A DNA stretch of 64,000 nucleotides from IMCC2047 sp041395865 (GTDB taxonomy: Bacteria; Pseudomonadota; Gammaproteobacteria; Pseudomonadales; IMCC2047). Numbering within the stretch: position 1 is the stretch's first letter; every line of letters begins with the position of its first letter. The stretch lies in contig JAWKZQ010000002.1 of the NCBI GenBank assembly GCA_041395865.1, positions 62,001 to 126,000 on the forward strand, read 5' to 3'. The notes below the pieces were generated by a model, which worked only from the letters and a program-made list of their open reading frames with translations, was not told where the DNA came from and did no database searches. The position numbers were made by a program, and so were the translations under genes. Positions 36,348-45,876 of this stretch are shown here, one piece after another.

Positions 36348-37082
36348 TCAGTTGTACGCCTCGTCTGGAATTTCGGCGTTGTGATAAACGTTCTGCACGT
36401 CATCCAAGTCTTCAAGCATATCGATCAACTTCATGACTTTTGTGCCGGTTTCCACATCCAGGTCCACACTGGTGGATGGCACCATCGCCACCTCAGCATT
36501 GACCGGTTCGAGACCCGCGGCTTCCAACGCTTCTTTCACGTTGGCGAACTCTTCAGGAGTTGTCACCACATCGATGGATTCGTCATCGTTGGTCACCACA
36601 TCATCCGCGCCGGCTTCCAGCGCCGCTTCCATGATCGCATCTTCATCCACACCGGGCTCAAAAGTAATCTGGCCCTGTTTGGTGAACAGGTAAGCGACCG
36701 AACCATCGGTACCCAGGTTACCGCCAAACTTGGAGAAGGCATGACGCACTTCAGCAACCGTACGGTTGCGGTTGTCGGTCATGGTTTCTACCAATACGGC
36801 TACGCCAGCCTGGCCGTAACCTTCGTAGGTGATTTCTTCGAGGTTTTCACCTTCACCACCCACACCACGATCAATCGCACGCTGCATGGTGTCTTTTGGC
36901 ATATTCGCGCTTTTAGCACGATCCACCGCCAGACGCAGACGAGGGTTTTCATCGGGGTTGCCACCACCGGCACGGGCAGCCACCGTCAATTCACGGATAA
37001 AACGGGTAAAAACTTTACCGCGCTTGGCGTCCTGTGCCGCCTTTCGGTGTTTAATGTTGGCCCATTTACTGTGTCCAGCCAC
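36348..37082 (-). CDS. yebC: YebC/PmpR family protein
   Basis: 244 aa. Signature N-terminus MAGHSKWANIKHRKAAQDAKRGK, then RLAVDRAKSANMPKDTMQRAIDRG and YEGYGQAGVAVLVETMTDNRNRT. The family includes transcription regulators and, in more recent work, translation factors that relieve ribosome stalling. It is located between aspS and ruvC as in many relatives. Confidence 0.95.
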   Translation of the reverse strand: MAGHSKWANIKHRKAAQDAKRGKVFTRFIRELTVAARAGGGNPDENPRLRLAVDRAKSANMPKDTMQRAIDRGVGGEGENLEEITYEGYGQAGVAVLVETMTDNRNRTVAEVRHAFSKFGGNLGTDGSVAYLFTKQGQITFEPGVDEDAIMEAALEAGADDVVTNDDESIDVVTTPEEFANVKEALEAAGLEPVNAEVAMVPSTSVDLDVETGTKVMKLIDMLEDLDDVQNVYHNAEIPDEAYN

Positions 37083-37149
37083 AACTAACCTCCAAAACTA
37101 TTACGGAGCCAAGGCCCTATGGCCAAAGCCCTTTGATCAACAATCTTAT

Positions 37150-38931
37150 TTAAGAAGCGCTCTCTTCCGTTACCGGTTTGCGCACGCGGATGTTCAACTC
37201 TCGCAATTGTTCCAGGCTGACTTCGCTTGGCGCATTGGTCATCACACAGGCCGCACTCTGGGTTTTCGGGAAGGCAATCACGTCACGGATAGATGTCGCA
37301 CCCGTCATCAACATCACGATCCGGTCCAAACCGAAGGCCAGACCACCGTGCGGAGGACAGCCGTACTTCAAGGCATCGAGCAGGAAGCCGAATTTTTCCT
37401 GTGCTTCTTCATCGCCAATGCCCAGCACTTTCAATACCGCTTTTTGCATAGCCTGGTTATGGATACGAATCGAGCCGCCACCCAGTTCGGTACCGTTCAG
37501 CACCATATCGTAGGCACGGGACAGGGCCTCAGCAGGATTTTTCTCCAGTTCTTCCAGCGAACAGGAAGGCGCCGTAAAGGGGTGGTGCAGCGGGGTTAAG
37601 GCACCGCCGTCCAGCTCTTCGAACATAGGGAAGTCAACAACCCAGCAGGGAGCCCACTCGCGATCGAACAGGTCGAGATCCTCACCCAGTTTCACACGCA
37701 ACGCACCCAGCGCTTCGTTAACAACCTTGGCCTTATCCGCACCGAAGAAAATAATATCGCCGGTTTCCGCACCGAGGCGGTCCAGCAGCTGCATAACCAC
37801 ATCGTCCGTCATGAATTTAATGATCGGCGACTGCAAGCCTTCCATGCCCTGGGTCAGGTCGTTGACCTTGATCCATGCCAGGCCGCGAGCTCCGTAAATG
37901 CTGACGAACTTGGTATAGCTGTCGATGGTGCGACGGGCAATGCTGGCGCCGCCAGGCACTTTCAATGCCGCAACACGCCCCTTCGGATCGTTAGCCGGGC
38001 CGCTGAATACCTTAAAATCAACATCTTTCATCAGGTCCTTGATATCCACCAGTTCCAGCGGAATACGCAGGTCCGGACGATCGCTGCCGTAGCGGCTCAT
38101 TGCATCCGCGTAAGTCAGGTGCGGGAACTCGCCGAGCTCAATGCCCAGCTCATCCTTAAAGAGTTTTACCATCATGCGCTGCGTGATATCCATGATGTCC
38201 TTCTCTTCCAGGAAGGAGGTCTCGATATCGATCTGGGTAAATTCCGGTTGGCGGTCGGCACGCAGGTCTTCATCACGGAAACACTTGGCAATCTGGTAAT
38301 AGCGATCCATGCCCGCCACCATCAGCAACTGCTTAAACAGCTGCGGCGACTGAGGCAGCGCAAAAAACTCGCCACTGTGCGTACGGCTTGGCACCAGGTA
38401 GTCACGCGCCCCTTCAGGGGTCGCACGCGTCAGGATCGGTGTTTCAATATCCATGAAGCCTTCATGATCGAGGAAGTTACGGATATTGCTGGTCACGCGG
38501 GAACGGAAGCGCAGTTTCTCGGCAATTTCAGGGCGACGCAGGTCAATGTAACGGTACTTGAGGCGCACATCCTCACCAACGCTGATATGCTCATCGAGCT
38601 GAAACGGCGGTGTGTCGGCACGGTTCAGGATGCTCAGCTCCTTACCCAATACCTCAATCGCACCCGTAGGAATATCCTTATTGACGGTACCCTCTGGACG
38701 CGCACGAACGCGGCCCTTGATTTTCAGCACAAACTCGCTGCGCACAGTCTCTGCCAGCGCAAAACTTTCTTCGGTATCAGGATCGAATACGATTTGCGCC
38801 ATCCCTTCACGGTCGCGCATATCAAAGAAAATAACCCCACCGTGATCGCGGCGACGGTGCACCCAACCACAAATTTCCACTTCCTGATCGATCAAAGACT
38901 CATTTAATTCGCCGCAATAATGACTGCGCAT
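37150..38931 (-). CDS. aspS: Aspartyl-tRNA synthetase
   Basis: About 593 aa from ATG 38931 (MRSHYCGELNESL), preceded by GGAAGAA; a longer frame from 39012 has no good ribosome site. The N-terminal OB fold (VEICGWVHRRRDHGGVIFFDMRDREG) binds the anticodon. Class II motif 2 is FRDEDLRADRQPEFTQID, the bacterial GAD insert is in the middle, and motif 3 is GLAFGLDRIVMLM. It may also charge tRNA-Asn if the cell uses the transamidation route, which this window cannot show. Confidence 0.96.
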   Translation of the reverse strand: MRSHYCGELNESLIDQEVEICGWVHRRRDHGGVIFFDMRDREGMAQIVFDPDTEESFALAETVRSEFVLKIKGRVRARPEGTVNKDIPTGAIEVLGKELSILNRADTPPFQLDEHISVGEDVRLKYRYIDLRRPEIAEKLRFRSRVTSNIRNFLDHEGFMDIETPILTRATPEGARDYLVPSRTHSGEFFALPQSPQLFKQLLMVAGMDRYYQIAKCFRDEDLRADRQPEFTQIDIETSFLEEKDIMDITQRMMVKLFKDELGIELGEFPHLTYADAMSRYGSDRPDLRIPLELVDIKDLMKDVDFKVFSGPANDPKGRVAALKVPGGASIARRTIDSYTKFVSIYGARGLAWIKVNDLTQGMEGLQSPIIKFMTDDVVMQLLDRLGAETGDIIFFGADKAKVVNEALGALRVKLGEDLDLFDREWAPCWVVDFPMFEELDGGALTPLHHPFTAPSCSLEELEKNPAEALSRAYDMVLNGTELGGGSIRIHNQAMQKAVLKVLGIGDEEAQEKFGFLLDALKYGCPPHGGLAFGLDRIVMLMTGATSIRDVIAFPKTQSAACVMTNAPSEVSLEQLRELNIRVRKPVTEESAS

Positions 38932-39044
38932 GCTGTTTCTTCCACTTACTTGAATTTTAAAAATATGATGTACCGGCTTGCCCGGCGCCGCCCCGACTCC
39001 AGAGGTGTTCAACCCGGCCCGGGCCTCGCCCTTAGCCGAAGCCG

Positions 39045-39299
39045 TTAACTGGCCGCTGTTTTACAGCTACCGCTGCCACATCCCGCATTTTTGCTGCTGC
39101 CCTGACTGCCAGAGCTGCCAGCTTTAAAGTCGGTTTCATACCAGCCCGCACCCTTCAGGCGGAAACCACCGGCAGAAATCACCTTTTTCAGTTCAGGTTT
39201 TTCACATGCCGGGCAATCCGTCAATGGAGCATCACTGATACCTTGCAACTTGTCCATTTGATGGCCACACGAGCCACACTGATATTCATAAATGGGCAT
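39045..39299 (-). CDS. FmdB-type zinc-ribbon regulator-like protein
   Basis: 84 aa from ATG 39299 (MPIYEYQCGSCGHQMDKLQ). Four zinc cysteines are in CGSCG and CPACE. The tail is Gly/Ser-rich with CGSGSCKTAAS. This small family is regularly found upstream of aspS. Function unknown. Confidence 0.88.
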   Translation of the reverse strand: MPIYEYQCGSCGHQMDKLQGISDAPLTDCPACEKPELKKVISAGGFRLKGAGWYETDFKAGSSGSQGSSKNAGCGSGSCKTAAS

Positions 39300-39600
39300 A
39301 ATCAAACTCCCGATAGACCATTCACCAAAACCGCTGGATAAAGATCGCCTCATAAGGCCTCAAAGGGCAAAAGCGACCAAAAATAAAGAGCCGGATTGTA
39401 CCCTATTTTTATGGTCAACGAATAGCCTCCGGCAGGGATGACGGAATTAGCGTTAACAGGCCGTTGCCAGCCCCTCAAAATGAAACACCCGAAACCCGCC
39501 CCGTTTTAAGTATTAATCTCAAGAATTCAACGTTACGACTACAAACCCTGTAATTGGCTGTCTACTAGCAGTCTGCCTTGACCACCAACTGATCACACCG
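39300..39600. other. Intergenic region with no recognised feature
   Basis: About 300 bp between the divergent FmdB-type and 39601 genes. I see no RNA gene, clear promoter or repeat in it. Confidence 0.5.
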
Positions 39601-39936
39601 ATGCGAACACGTTTTTCATCACATTTGAGCACCGGGCTCGCCCTATCATTGCTATGCGCAACAGCACTGGCCGACGGCGTTGCACAGGCATCCTCAGCCC
39701 AGGAAACCAACATCAAGGTCGGCGCAACCCTTGAGCGTTTTTGCGACGACATCCTTGGCGACGCACCGGCAAGGACATCAACACCGTCAATTAAAGCCTC
39801 CATTGTCGGCTTTATCTTCAATAACAAGGGGTTAATGTATAACCTTACGCTGGAAGGATCTAAGCTAAGCTCAGCAAAACAAGTTCAGCCAAATCAAGCT
39901 AACATCATTTCAGGCATTCGGAGGCCTGCACCATGA
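39601..39936 (+). CDS. Small putative exported protein of unknown function
   Basis: 111 aa. The N-terminus (MRTRFSSHLSTGLALSLLCATALADG) looks like a signal peptide with an ALADG-type cleavage site. The remainder has no motif I recognise and loses regular pattern towards the C-terminus. Its stop overlaps the start of the universal stress gene (ATGA), supporting expression. It may be a decayed gene. Confidence 0.5.
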   Translation: MRTRFSSHLSTGLALSLLCATALADGVAQASSAQETNIKVGATLERFCDDILGDAPARTSTPSIKASIVGFIFNNKGLMYNLTLEGSKLSSAKQVQPNQANIISGIRRPAP

Positions 39937-40811
39937 GTAAAATTCTGATCATTGTCGACCCTGCGGACAAAAAACAAACCGCCCTGTCACGCGGCCTGGA
40001 ATTGGCCCAAGTCCTGTCGGCCGATGTCGAAGCCGTTTGCTTTACCCATGAATACCTGAAAACAGCTACCGAAAAAGCAGCCACCCAAACCAAACTCAAG
40101 GATCAGCTGATCAACCAGCGTAAAAACTGGCTCGAGAAGGAGCTGGGCCAGTACCGTTACGAGGGCATAAAAGTTTCCCAAAAGGTCGTTTGGAGCAAAC
40201 AACTACACCAGTGGATTATCAATCGCTGCGAACAACAGGCTTTTGAGGCAGTGGTAAAGACCGGCCACCGCAGTGACACCTTCTACCACACCTCGACTGA
40301 CTGGCACCTGCTCAGAGAGTGTCCGGCACCCGTATTGCTGGTTGCCGAAAAGAAATGGCGTAAATCCCGCCCGATTCTCGCCGCCGTCGACTTGAGCTCC
40401 CGCAAACAGAGCAAACAGCAGCTGAACAGGAAAATCATACTGACCGCAGCTGCCTATGCACGCAGCCTCGGCACCGAACTGCACCTGGTCCACTGCATCT
40501 ATGTTTCCAAGGTTCTAGAGGATCTGGACCTGATCGACAGCAACAGCCTGACCCGGCAACGCAAAGCCGAGCTCAAACCGGCGATTGAAAAACTCTGCGC
40601 GGAATTCGGCCTCAAGAAGCATCAGGTGCATATCCGTAGCGGCATCGCCCATAAGGTCATTCCCAGCGTCGCCGACAAAATCAAAGCGGATCTTGTCGTC
40701 ATGGGTACTGTCAGCAGCCGTGGCCTGGCAGCTCGTCTCATCGGCCATACCGCCGAGAAGGTCCTGACGCATTTACGAACCGATGTACTGGCCCTCAAGC
40801 CCGACGCCTGA
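39933..40811 (+). CDS. Tandem universal stress protein (UspE-like)
   Basis: 292 aa with two Usp domains (about 1-145 and 146-292). The second keeps the nucleotide loop MGTVSSRGLAARLIGHTAEKVL, and the first starts KILIIVDPADKKQTAL. Tandem architecture and length fit UspE. Probably cytosolic and stress-induced. Confidence 0.88.
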   Translation: MSKILIIVDPADKKQTALSRGLELAQVLSADVEAVCFTHEYLKTATEKAATQTKLKDQLINQRKNWLEKELGQYRYEGIKVSQKVVWSKQLHQWIINRCEQQAFEAVVKTGHRSDTFYHTSTDWHLLRECPAPVLLVAEKKWRKSRPILAAVDLSSRKQSKQQLNRKIILTAAAYARSLGTELHLVHCIYVSKVLEDLDLIDSNSLTRQRKAELKPAIEKLCAEFGLKKHQVHIRSGIAHKVIPSVADKIKADLVVMGTVSSRGLAARLIGHTAEKVLTHLRTDVLALKPDA

Positions 40812-40849
40812 AACCGGGCAAAAACCCTATAGCACGGCGCCCAGCAGGC

Positions 40850-41449
40850 CTAATAGTCGGACGAATAATCCGTGTAGGTATTAAAATCCTGCTGGGTATC
40901 GTAATAAAGCTGGTCGTCCTGCGTGCGCTGATACTCCTGATCCTGCAACTGCTGGTCATACTGCTGTCGCTCATAATCAAGATCATCCTGCTCCCAGTCC
41001 TGCTGTGTCGCGAGACACCCGCTGCACAAGCCCTGGCTGGTTACCGGCGAACCGCAACGGTAACAGTTAACAGCACCGCCTACCGCAACACCCCTGGGCA
41101 TGGTCTGGTGCTGGCCGTGCCCGACCATGCCCTGACTGTTGCCCTGCCGTTCGCTTTGCTTTTGCAGCCGTTCATACATAACCACCATGCTGTCCCAAAC
41201 CGTCACCAGCCGCGCCATGTTTTTCAGCATTTCCTGTTTCAACACCGCAACAACCGATGGATCCAGCCCGTCAAAAATGCGATCCATTTCAGAACCTGAC
41301 AGAACCATCTTGCGCCCTGCCTCCATTTGTCCCTGCACAAAAGCAATAAAGCCGTCACTGAAAACAGCCTGCCAATGTTCCTGAATCGCATCCCGCCTTT
41401 GCGGCTCGCTCATTGCGGCCAAGGTATCCACCATTTCCTGATAGGTCAT
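40850..41449 (-). CDS. Uncharacterised protein with small zinc ribbon and Gln/Asp/Tyr-rich tail
   Basis: About 199 aa from ATG 41449 (MTYQEMVDTL), placed 8 nt after GGAGG. The helical N-terminal half (about 1-100) resembles no family I can name. A CYRCGSPVTSQGLCSGC motif (four cysteines) is a likely zinc ribbon. The last ~50 residues are low-complexity, dominated by Q, D and Y (DLDYERQQYDQQLQDQEYQ). It sits 47 bp after the NUC1 gene on the same strand and may be its partner. Confidence 0.65.
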   Translation of the reverse strand: MTYQEMVDTLAAMSEPQRRDAIQEHWQAVFSDGFIAFVQGQMEAGRKMVLSGSEMDRIFDGLDPSVVAVLKQEMLKNMARLVTVWDSMVVMYERLQKQSERQGNSQGMVGHGQHQTMPRGVAVGGAVNCYRCGSPVTSQGLCSGCLATQQDWEQDDLDYERQQYDQQLQDQEYQRTQDDQLYYDTQQDFNTYTDYSSDY

Positions 41450-41496
41450 TTTCATATCCTCCCGCTCTGTTCTGTTCCGGCCAGCGGCAGCCTTGC

Positions 41497-42243
41497 CTAC
41501 GGCGACCACATCCTGCGAATCCTGGCCTTCTCACGTTCGATTTTTCGCCCCTCCAGACGCTGCCACAGTTTGATGCCCGCCAAGCGCTCCACCAATCGGG
41601 TTGGCACCAGAAACTCCGCCAAAGGCTGGGTGGTTGCCTCGTTGGGTATCACAAAGGACCACATGCACAGGGTTCCCCGGTTATTTTCCGTTAACACCGA
41701 CTTGAAATAGGCATGGGGAATCGGAATGGATACTTCATTGGAATCCTTCTCGCCGATGCATTTGACCGGACGGTCAAAATAGAAAACCGGCCCGCAGATC
41801 ACAAAGGTTTCCAGGGTTTTGGGGTGCGCATTGAGTTCCCGCACCCGCTCCTCCAGCGTTTTCCAGGTTGTGCGGTTGAACACCGGATGCTGCGGCGACA
41901 TGTTCGATAACAGGAACGTCTCGCTGTTCTGCAACTGGGTTTCCATCTGGTTGGCGCTGGCCACCAGATGGCCCCGGTCATAACCGGAACCGGCATAATC
42001 CAGCAGGTCGGTACGGAAATTTTCAGGGATGCGGTAATCCGGGTGGAAATTATCCGCCCGATTGATATCGGTACGGTCCGGATCGACAATTTCCAGCGCC
42101 CATTTTGCCTGTCGGAAATAATAGGAGTAACCCAGCACATAATAGCGATTGAACAGCAGCTGATCCGCTGCCGGCATGCCGTAGATGGTCTCTCTTCTTA
42201 AATTGGGTATATCCACATCGGACGCCTCCCCAGAAGTAGCCAC
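41497..42243 (-). CDS. DNA/RNA non-specific endonuclease (NUC1 family) without signal peptide
   Basis: 248 aa. The NUC1 active-site motif is YDRGHLVASANQ (catalytic His in DRGH), followed by FLLSNMSPQHPVFNRTTWKTLEERV, which has the metal-binding asparagine (N in FNRTTW). The start MATSGEASDVDIPN has no signal peptide, whereas secreted relatives do. The protein thus appears cytosolic, or relies on a start I cannot see. It degrades DNA and RNA in characterised homologues. Confidence 0.8.
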   Translation of the reverse strand: MATSGEASDVDIPNLRRETIYGMPAADQLLFNRYYVLGYSYYFRQAKWALEIVDPDRTDINRADNFHPDYRIPENFRTDLLDYAGSGYDRGHLVASANQMETQLQNSETFLLSNMSPQHPVFNRTTWKTLEERVRELNAHPKTLETFVICGPVFYFDRPVKCIGEKDSNEVSIPIPHAYFKSVLTENNRGTLCMWSFVIPNEATTQPLAEFLVPTRLVERLAGIKLWQRLEGRKIEREKARIRRMWSP

Positions 42244-42281
42244 CTCCTAAGATACTGCGTCCACTGTAAAATGGCTATCAG

Positions 42282-42926
42282 TTAAAGCGCACCGTTCTCC
42301 ACCAGCAGCTCATAAATACCTTCAGCCATTAACCGGTAACCCTGCGCATTAAAGTGAATCGGGTCGGATTTGTATCGATGGTTCCGCAACAGGTTGGCGA
42401 TTAACTCATCCTCAAAAGCCAGCCCGTATTGTTCGGCCAGTTCTCGGTATAAAGGCGCGGAATCCGAGAACAGGCTTTTGGCCGGCACGCCCACCAGCAC
42501 CACCTCGATCCCCAACCCCTGCGCTAACTCAATCATGGCGGCGAGGTTCTTTTTTGTGCCTGCTACGTCCTGATTCCGCAGGATATCGTTGCCGCCCTCG
42601 ATGAGAATCATCACCGCCGGACGCTCCTGTTCAACCAGCGCAGTGAGGCGCCTCAGCCCCTCAGCAGTCACCTCGCCCGACACACCGCCATTGACGACTC
42701 GCCGCCCGCTTAATTCCGCTAACACACTGGGGTAACTGCTGTGCTTATCGGCGCCGATACCCACGGTCAAACTGTCGCCAAAAGCCAAAATCACGCCATC
42801 GGGCGGAAGCGGACTGAGCTTTTGCTCACCGCAGCTTTGCAGCAAAAACGCGACCGACAATACAGCCAGCAACCGGCACACTGGCGACTGTCGCCGCCGC
42901 GGATTTACAGAAGACCACTTAAACAT
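42282..42926 (-). CDS. GDSL/SGNH lipoprotein hydrolase (TesA-like arylesterase)
   Basis: 214 aa. The lipobox SVAFLLQSCGEQ predicts a lipoprotein. SGNH blocks are FGDSLTVG (catalytic Ser), VNGGVSGE, IEGGNDIL and DPIHFNAQGY (Asp/His). TesA relatives hydrolyse acyl-CoA, esters or lysophospholipids. It overlaps the cupin gene by 8 bp. Confidence 0.87.
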   Translation of the reverse strand: MFKWSSVNPRRRQSPVCRLLAVLSVAFLLQSCGEQKLSPLPPDGVILAFGDSLTVGIGADKHSSYPSVLAELSGRRVVNGGVSGEVTAEGLRRLTALVEQERPAVMILIEGGNDILRNQDVAGTKKNLAAMIELAQGLGIEVVLVGVPAKSLFSDSAPLYRELAEQYGLAFEDELIANLLRNHRYKSDPIHFNAQGYRLMAEGIYELLVENGAL

Positions 42927-43299
42927 TAGCGTTCTCCTCGAGATCTTCGTAGGCTGCCGGGATAAAACGCGGCGAACAAATAGCCAGGAAAACCAGGTCG
43001 CTATCGCCGGTATTGGTGATGCGCTGCCGGCACTGGGGCGGAATCAAAACGACATCGCCAACGCCGACAGCCTGCGCAGCTAACTCACCCACTTCAACGC
43101 GCCCCTCCCCCTGCAGGATATAGTAACGCTCCGTCGTACCCTGAAGCCGGTGCCAACAGGTCGTCACACCCGGTTCAACCCTCGCCCGGGCAATGGAAAC
43201 ATCCGGGTCACCCGGCGAGTTGAGCAGTTCAGTGATATGGCACTGCTCCGGCGTATAAAACTCGGCTTCAAGGTTTTCATGGATAATCGCTGCTTTCAC
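42919..43299 (-). CDS. Cupin-domain protein
   Basis: 126 aa single cupin. VTTCWHRLQGTTERYYILQGEGRVEVG is motif 1 with metal-binding His and Glu. DVVLIPPQCRQRI is motif 2. Substrate unknown. It is upstream of the GDSL gene with an 8-bp overlap. Confidence 0.82.
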   Translation of the reverse strand: MKAAIIHENLEAEFYTPEQCHITELLNSPGDPDVSIARARVEPGVTTCWHRLQGTTERYYILQGEGRVEVGELAAQAVGVGDVVLIPPQCRQRITNTGDSDLVFLAICSPRFIPAAYEDLEENANV

Positions 43300-43466
43300 C
43301 TTAGCTCCTTTATTGCTTTCCCTTACAGAGAAATTTCTCTATATCCATAAAGGCGAGCTTAATGCAAAGCACAAGCATCGCATACCTTGAACGCTGGCAA
43401 AAAAACGCGATGACACCACCGGCATCATCGCGCTTGTCTGGTCGCCCGGTTTAGGCCAGCGTTACG

Positions 43467-45158
43467 TTAGGCGGAGGCGCGCTGTTCAGCCACCTCACCC
43501 GCTATCACCAACTGGCGGTTCAAGCCATTGAAAATCGCCTTAAGCGCCGCACTCATAATATTAGGGTGCGTACCGACCCCGAAAATCGCAGGGCCGCCGT
43601 CGATTTGCATCTCGATATAGCACACGGCCTCGACACTGGCGCCACTGCCCAGGGCATGTTCGTGGTAATCGATGACATTGATATTGCCGCCTAACGCTTT
43701 CACGGCCGCATCAATCGCACCATTGCCAATACCACTAACCCTTTGCGCCTGACCCTTCTCGACGAACTGAATCTGCACTTCTGTCGCATCTTTGTCACCA
43801 TGACTATGGGTGCTCACATCCGCATGCTCAAACCGGTAAGGCCCTTCGCCCTTCAGGTATTCCTGCTCGAACAAGGCAAAGATATCGGCGCTGCTCGCTT
43901 CCCGCCCCTCCCGGTCGGTAAAGCTTTTCACCACCCGGCTGAACTCGATCTGCAAGCGGCGGGGCAACTCCAATCCGTACTGCTGCTGCAACAGGAAGCT
44001 GACGCCGCCCTTGCCCGATTGACTGTTAACACGCACCACCGCCTCGTAACCGCGGTTAAGGTCGGCCGGATCAATCGGCAGGTAAGGCACCTCCCAAATA
44101 TCGTTCTCACGACGCTGGGCAAACCCTTTTTTGATGGCATCCTGGTGGGAGCCGGAAAAGGCGGTAAACACCAGCTCGCCCGCATAGGGGTGGCGCGGAT
44201 GCACTGGAATCTGGTTGCATTCCTCCACCGTGTGACGAATCGCTTCAATGCGGGAGAAATCCAAATCCGGATTGACCCCCTGGGTGTAGAGGTTCAGCGC
44301 CAACGTCACGATATCCACATTACCGGTACGTTCGCCGTTACCGAACAAACAGCCCTCGACCCGGTCCGCACCCGCCATCACCGCCAATTCAGCCGCCGCC
44401 ACGGCGGTACCACGGTCATTGTGCGGGTGTACGCTGAGAATAATGCTGTCCCGGCGTGCCAGGTTACGATCCATCCACTCAACCTGATCGGCGTACACAT
44501 TAGGCGTGCTCATCTCGACCGTCGCCGGCAGGTTAAAAATCATTTTGCGTTCCGGCGTCGGCTGCCAGATGGCGCTGACGGCATCGCAAACTTCCTTGGC
44601 AACCGGCAACTCGGTGCCCGAGAACACCTCGGGCGAATACTGGAACACCCATTCGGTATCCGGGTGCTGGCTGGTGTACTGTTTCACCCAACGGGTCCCC
44701 TGCTCGGCAATGGCCTTCACCCCGGCAACATCCGTGTTGTAAACAATACGACGGAAGTCCGGCGCTGTCGGGTTGTACATATGCACAATGGCACGGCGAG
44801 CACCGACCAAGGATTCAACCGTACGCTTGATTAAGTCTTCTCGCGCCTGGGTGAGCACCTCAATGGTGACATCCGCCGGAATGCGGTTTTCCTCGATCAA
44901 GCGGCGCACGAAATTGAAGTCCGTATCCGATGCTGCCGGGAACGCCACTTCGATTTCCTTAAAACCGATGTCCACCAGCATCTCGAAAAAGCGCAGCTTG
45001 GTTTCCACCGACATGGGGTCGATCAGGGACTGGTTGCCGTCCCGCAGGTCGGTACTCATCCAGATGGGCGGTTTTTCGATGGTACGACTCGGCCAACGGC
45101 GGTCGTCGAGCTGCACCGGGGCAAAAGCCCGGTATTTACTGGCGGGGTTACTGATCAT
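43467..45158 (-). CDS. leuA: 2-isopropylmalate synthase (LeuA type 2)
   Basis: 563 aa, first committed enzyme of leucine synthesis. The TIM-barrel begins STDLRDGNQSLIDPMS (metal Asp), with SVHPHNDRGTAVAAAELA (metal His pair). The C-terminal LeuA-dimer regulatory domain binds leucine (GNGAIDAAVKALGG, GSGASVEAVCYIEMQ). The ~560-residue length and start FAPVQLDDRRWPSRTIEKPP fit the long LeuA2 form. The gene is divergent from an Lrp-type regulator. The 181-bp gap shows no leucine-codon leader peptide that I can see. Confidence 0.93.
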   Translation of the reverse strand: MISNPASKYRAFAPVQLDDRRWPSRTIEKPPIWMSTDLRDGNQSLIDPMSVETKLRFFEMLVDIGFKEIEVAFPAASDTDFNFVRRLIEENRIPADVTIEVLTQAREDLIKRTVESLVGARRAIVHMYNPTAPDFRRIVYNTDVAGVKAIAEQGTRWVKQYTSQHPDTEWVFQYSPEVFSGTELPVAKEVCDAVSAIWQPTPERKMIFNLPATVEMSTPNVYADQVEWMDRNLARRDSIILSVHPHNDRGTAVAAAELAVMAGADRVEGCLFGNGERTGNVDIVTLALNLYTQGVNPDLDFSRIEAIRHTVEECNQIPVHPRHPYAGELVFTAFSGSHQDAIKKGFAQRRENDIWEVPYLPIDPADLNRGYEAVVRVNSQSGKGGVSFLLQQQYGLELPRRLQIEFSRVVKSFTDREGREASSADIFALFEQEYLKGEGPYRFEHADVSTHSHGDKDATEVQIQFVEKGQAQRVSGIGNGAIDAAVKALGGNINVIDYHEHALGSGASVEAVCYIEMQIDGGPAIFGVGTHPNIMSAALKAIFNGLNRQLVIAGEVAEQRASA

Positions 45159-45339
45159 AGCGTTCTCCGATTGAGGTCAGTCTTCATCCAAGATGGTGCG
45201 GTCCGGGCCTGACGGCCTGGTTACCGACTTAATGAACGCTATTTTAGTGCGTTAAAGGCAAAATTTAATTGCCATTTGTTTTGATAATTTGATCTACTTA
45301 GCAATAAATAACTGATATTTTAAATATTTGAGCAATATT

Positions 45340-45801
45340 ATGAATATAGATAGCTACGACCAAGCCATTCTGAGAAGACTGCAACGCGACGGGCGCATCT
45401 CCAACCAGGATTTAGCCGAAGCCGTAAACCTCTCACCCTCCCCCTGCCTGCGGCGGGTAAGACGGCTCGAAGAGGAAGGAATTATTGAAGGCTATGCCGC
45501 ACGGGTGAATGCCCGCAAGCTGGGGCTTAAACTGATTGCCTTTATCCACATCAGCATGGACAAACACACGCCTGAACGCTTCGATCGTTTCGAGGCCGCC
45601 ATTGCCAACTACCCGGAAGTCTTAGAGTGCCACCTGATTACCGGCCAGGATGCCGATTACCTGCTCAAGGTCGTGGTCGAGGATATGGATGGCTTCCAGC
45701 ATTTCCTGCTCAACAAAATCACTCGCATCGAGGGCGTCTCCGGCGTGAATTCATCCTTTGTGCTGAAATCGCCGCAAAACACCACAGCCCTGCCGGTATA
45801 A
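45340..45801 (+). CDS. Lrp/AsnC family transcriptional regulator
   Basis: 153 aa from ATG 45340 (MNIDSYDQAIL); a TTG 12 bp upstream is the alternative. The N-terminal helix-turn-helix is LQRDGRISNQDLAEAVNLSPSPCLRRVRRLEEEG. The C-terminal RAM domain is typical (FEAAIANYPEVLECHLITGQDADYLL). Being divergent from leuA suggests leucine-responsive control of that gene or of itself. Confidence 0.9.
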   Translation: MNIDSYDQAILRRLQRDGRISNQDLAEAVNLSPSPCLRRVRRLEEEGIIEGYAARVNARKLGLKLIAFIHISMDKHTPERFDRFEAAIANYPEVLECHLITGQDADYLLKVVVEDMDGFQHFLLNKITRIEGVSGVNSSFVLKSPQNTTALPV

Positions 45802-45876
45802 AAACCAACCCCTTACATCGAACAGTCGCTAAAGCAAAAGCAATGGGAGTTTACGTTTAGCCGGGCAAATGGCTTA

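Noticed and set aside
45159..45339. Leucine attenuator upstream of leuA
   Set aside because: No short peptide with leucine codon runs and no terminator/antiterminator pair were visible; only a small GGCC stem.
45802..45876. attC after the GNAT gene next to Lrp
   Set aside because: Words such as GGCTAAACG occur, but no matching right box or paired arms could be found.
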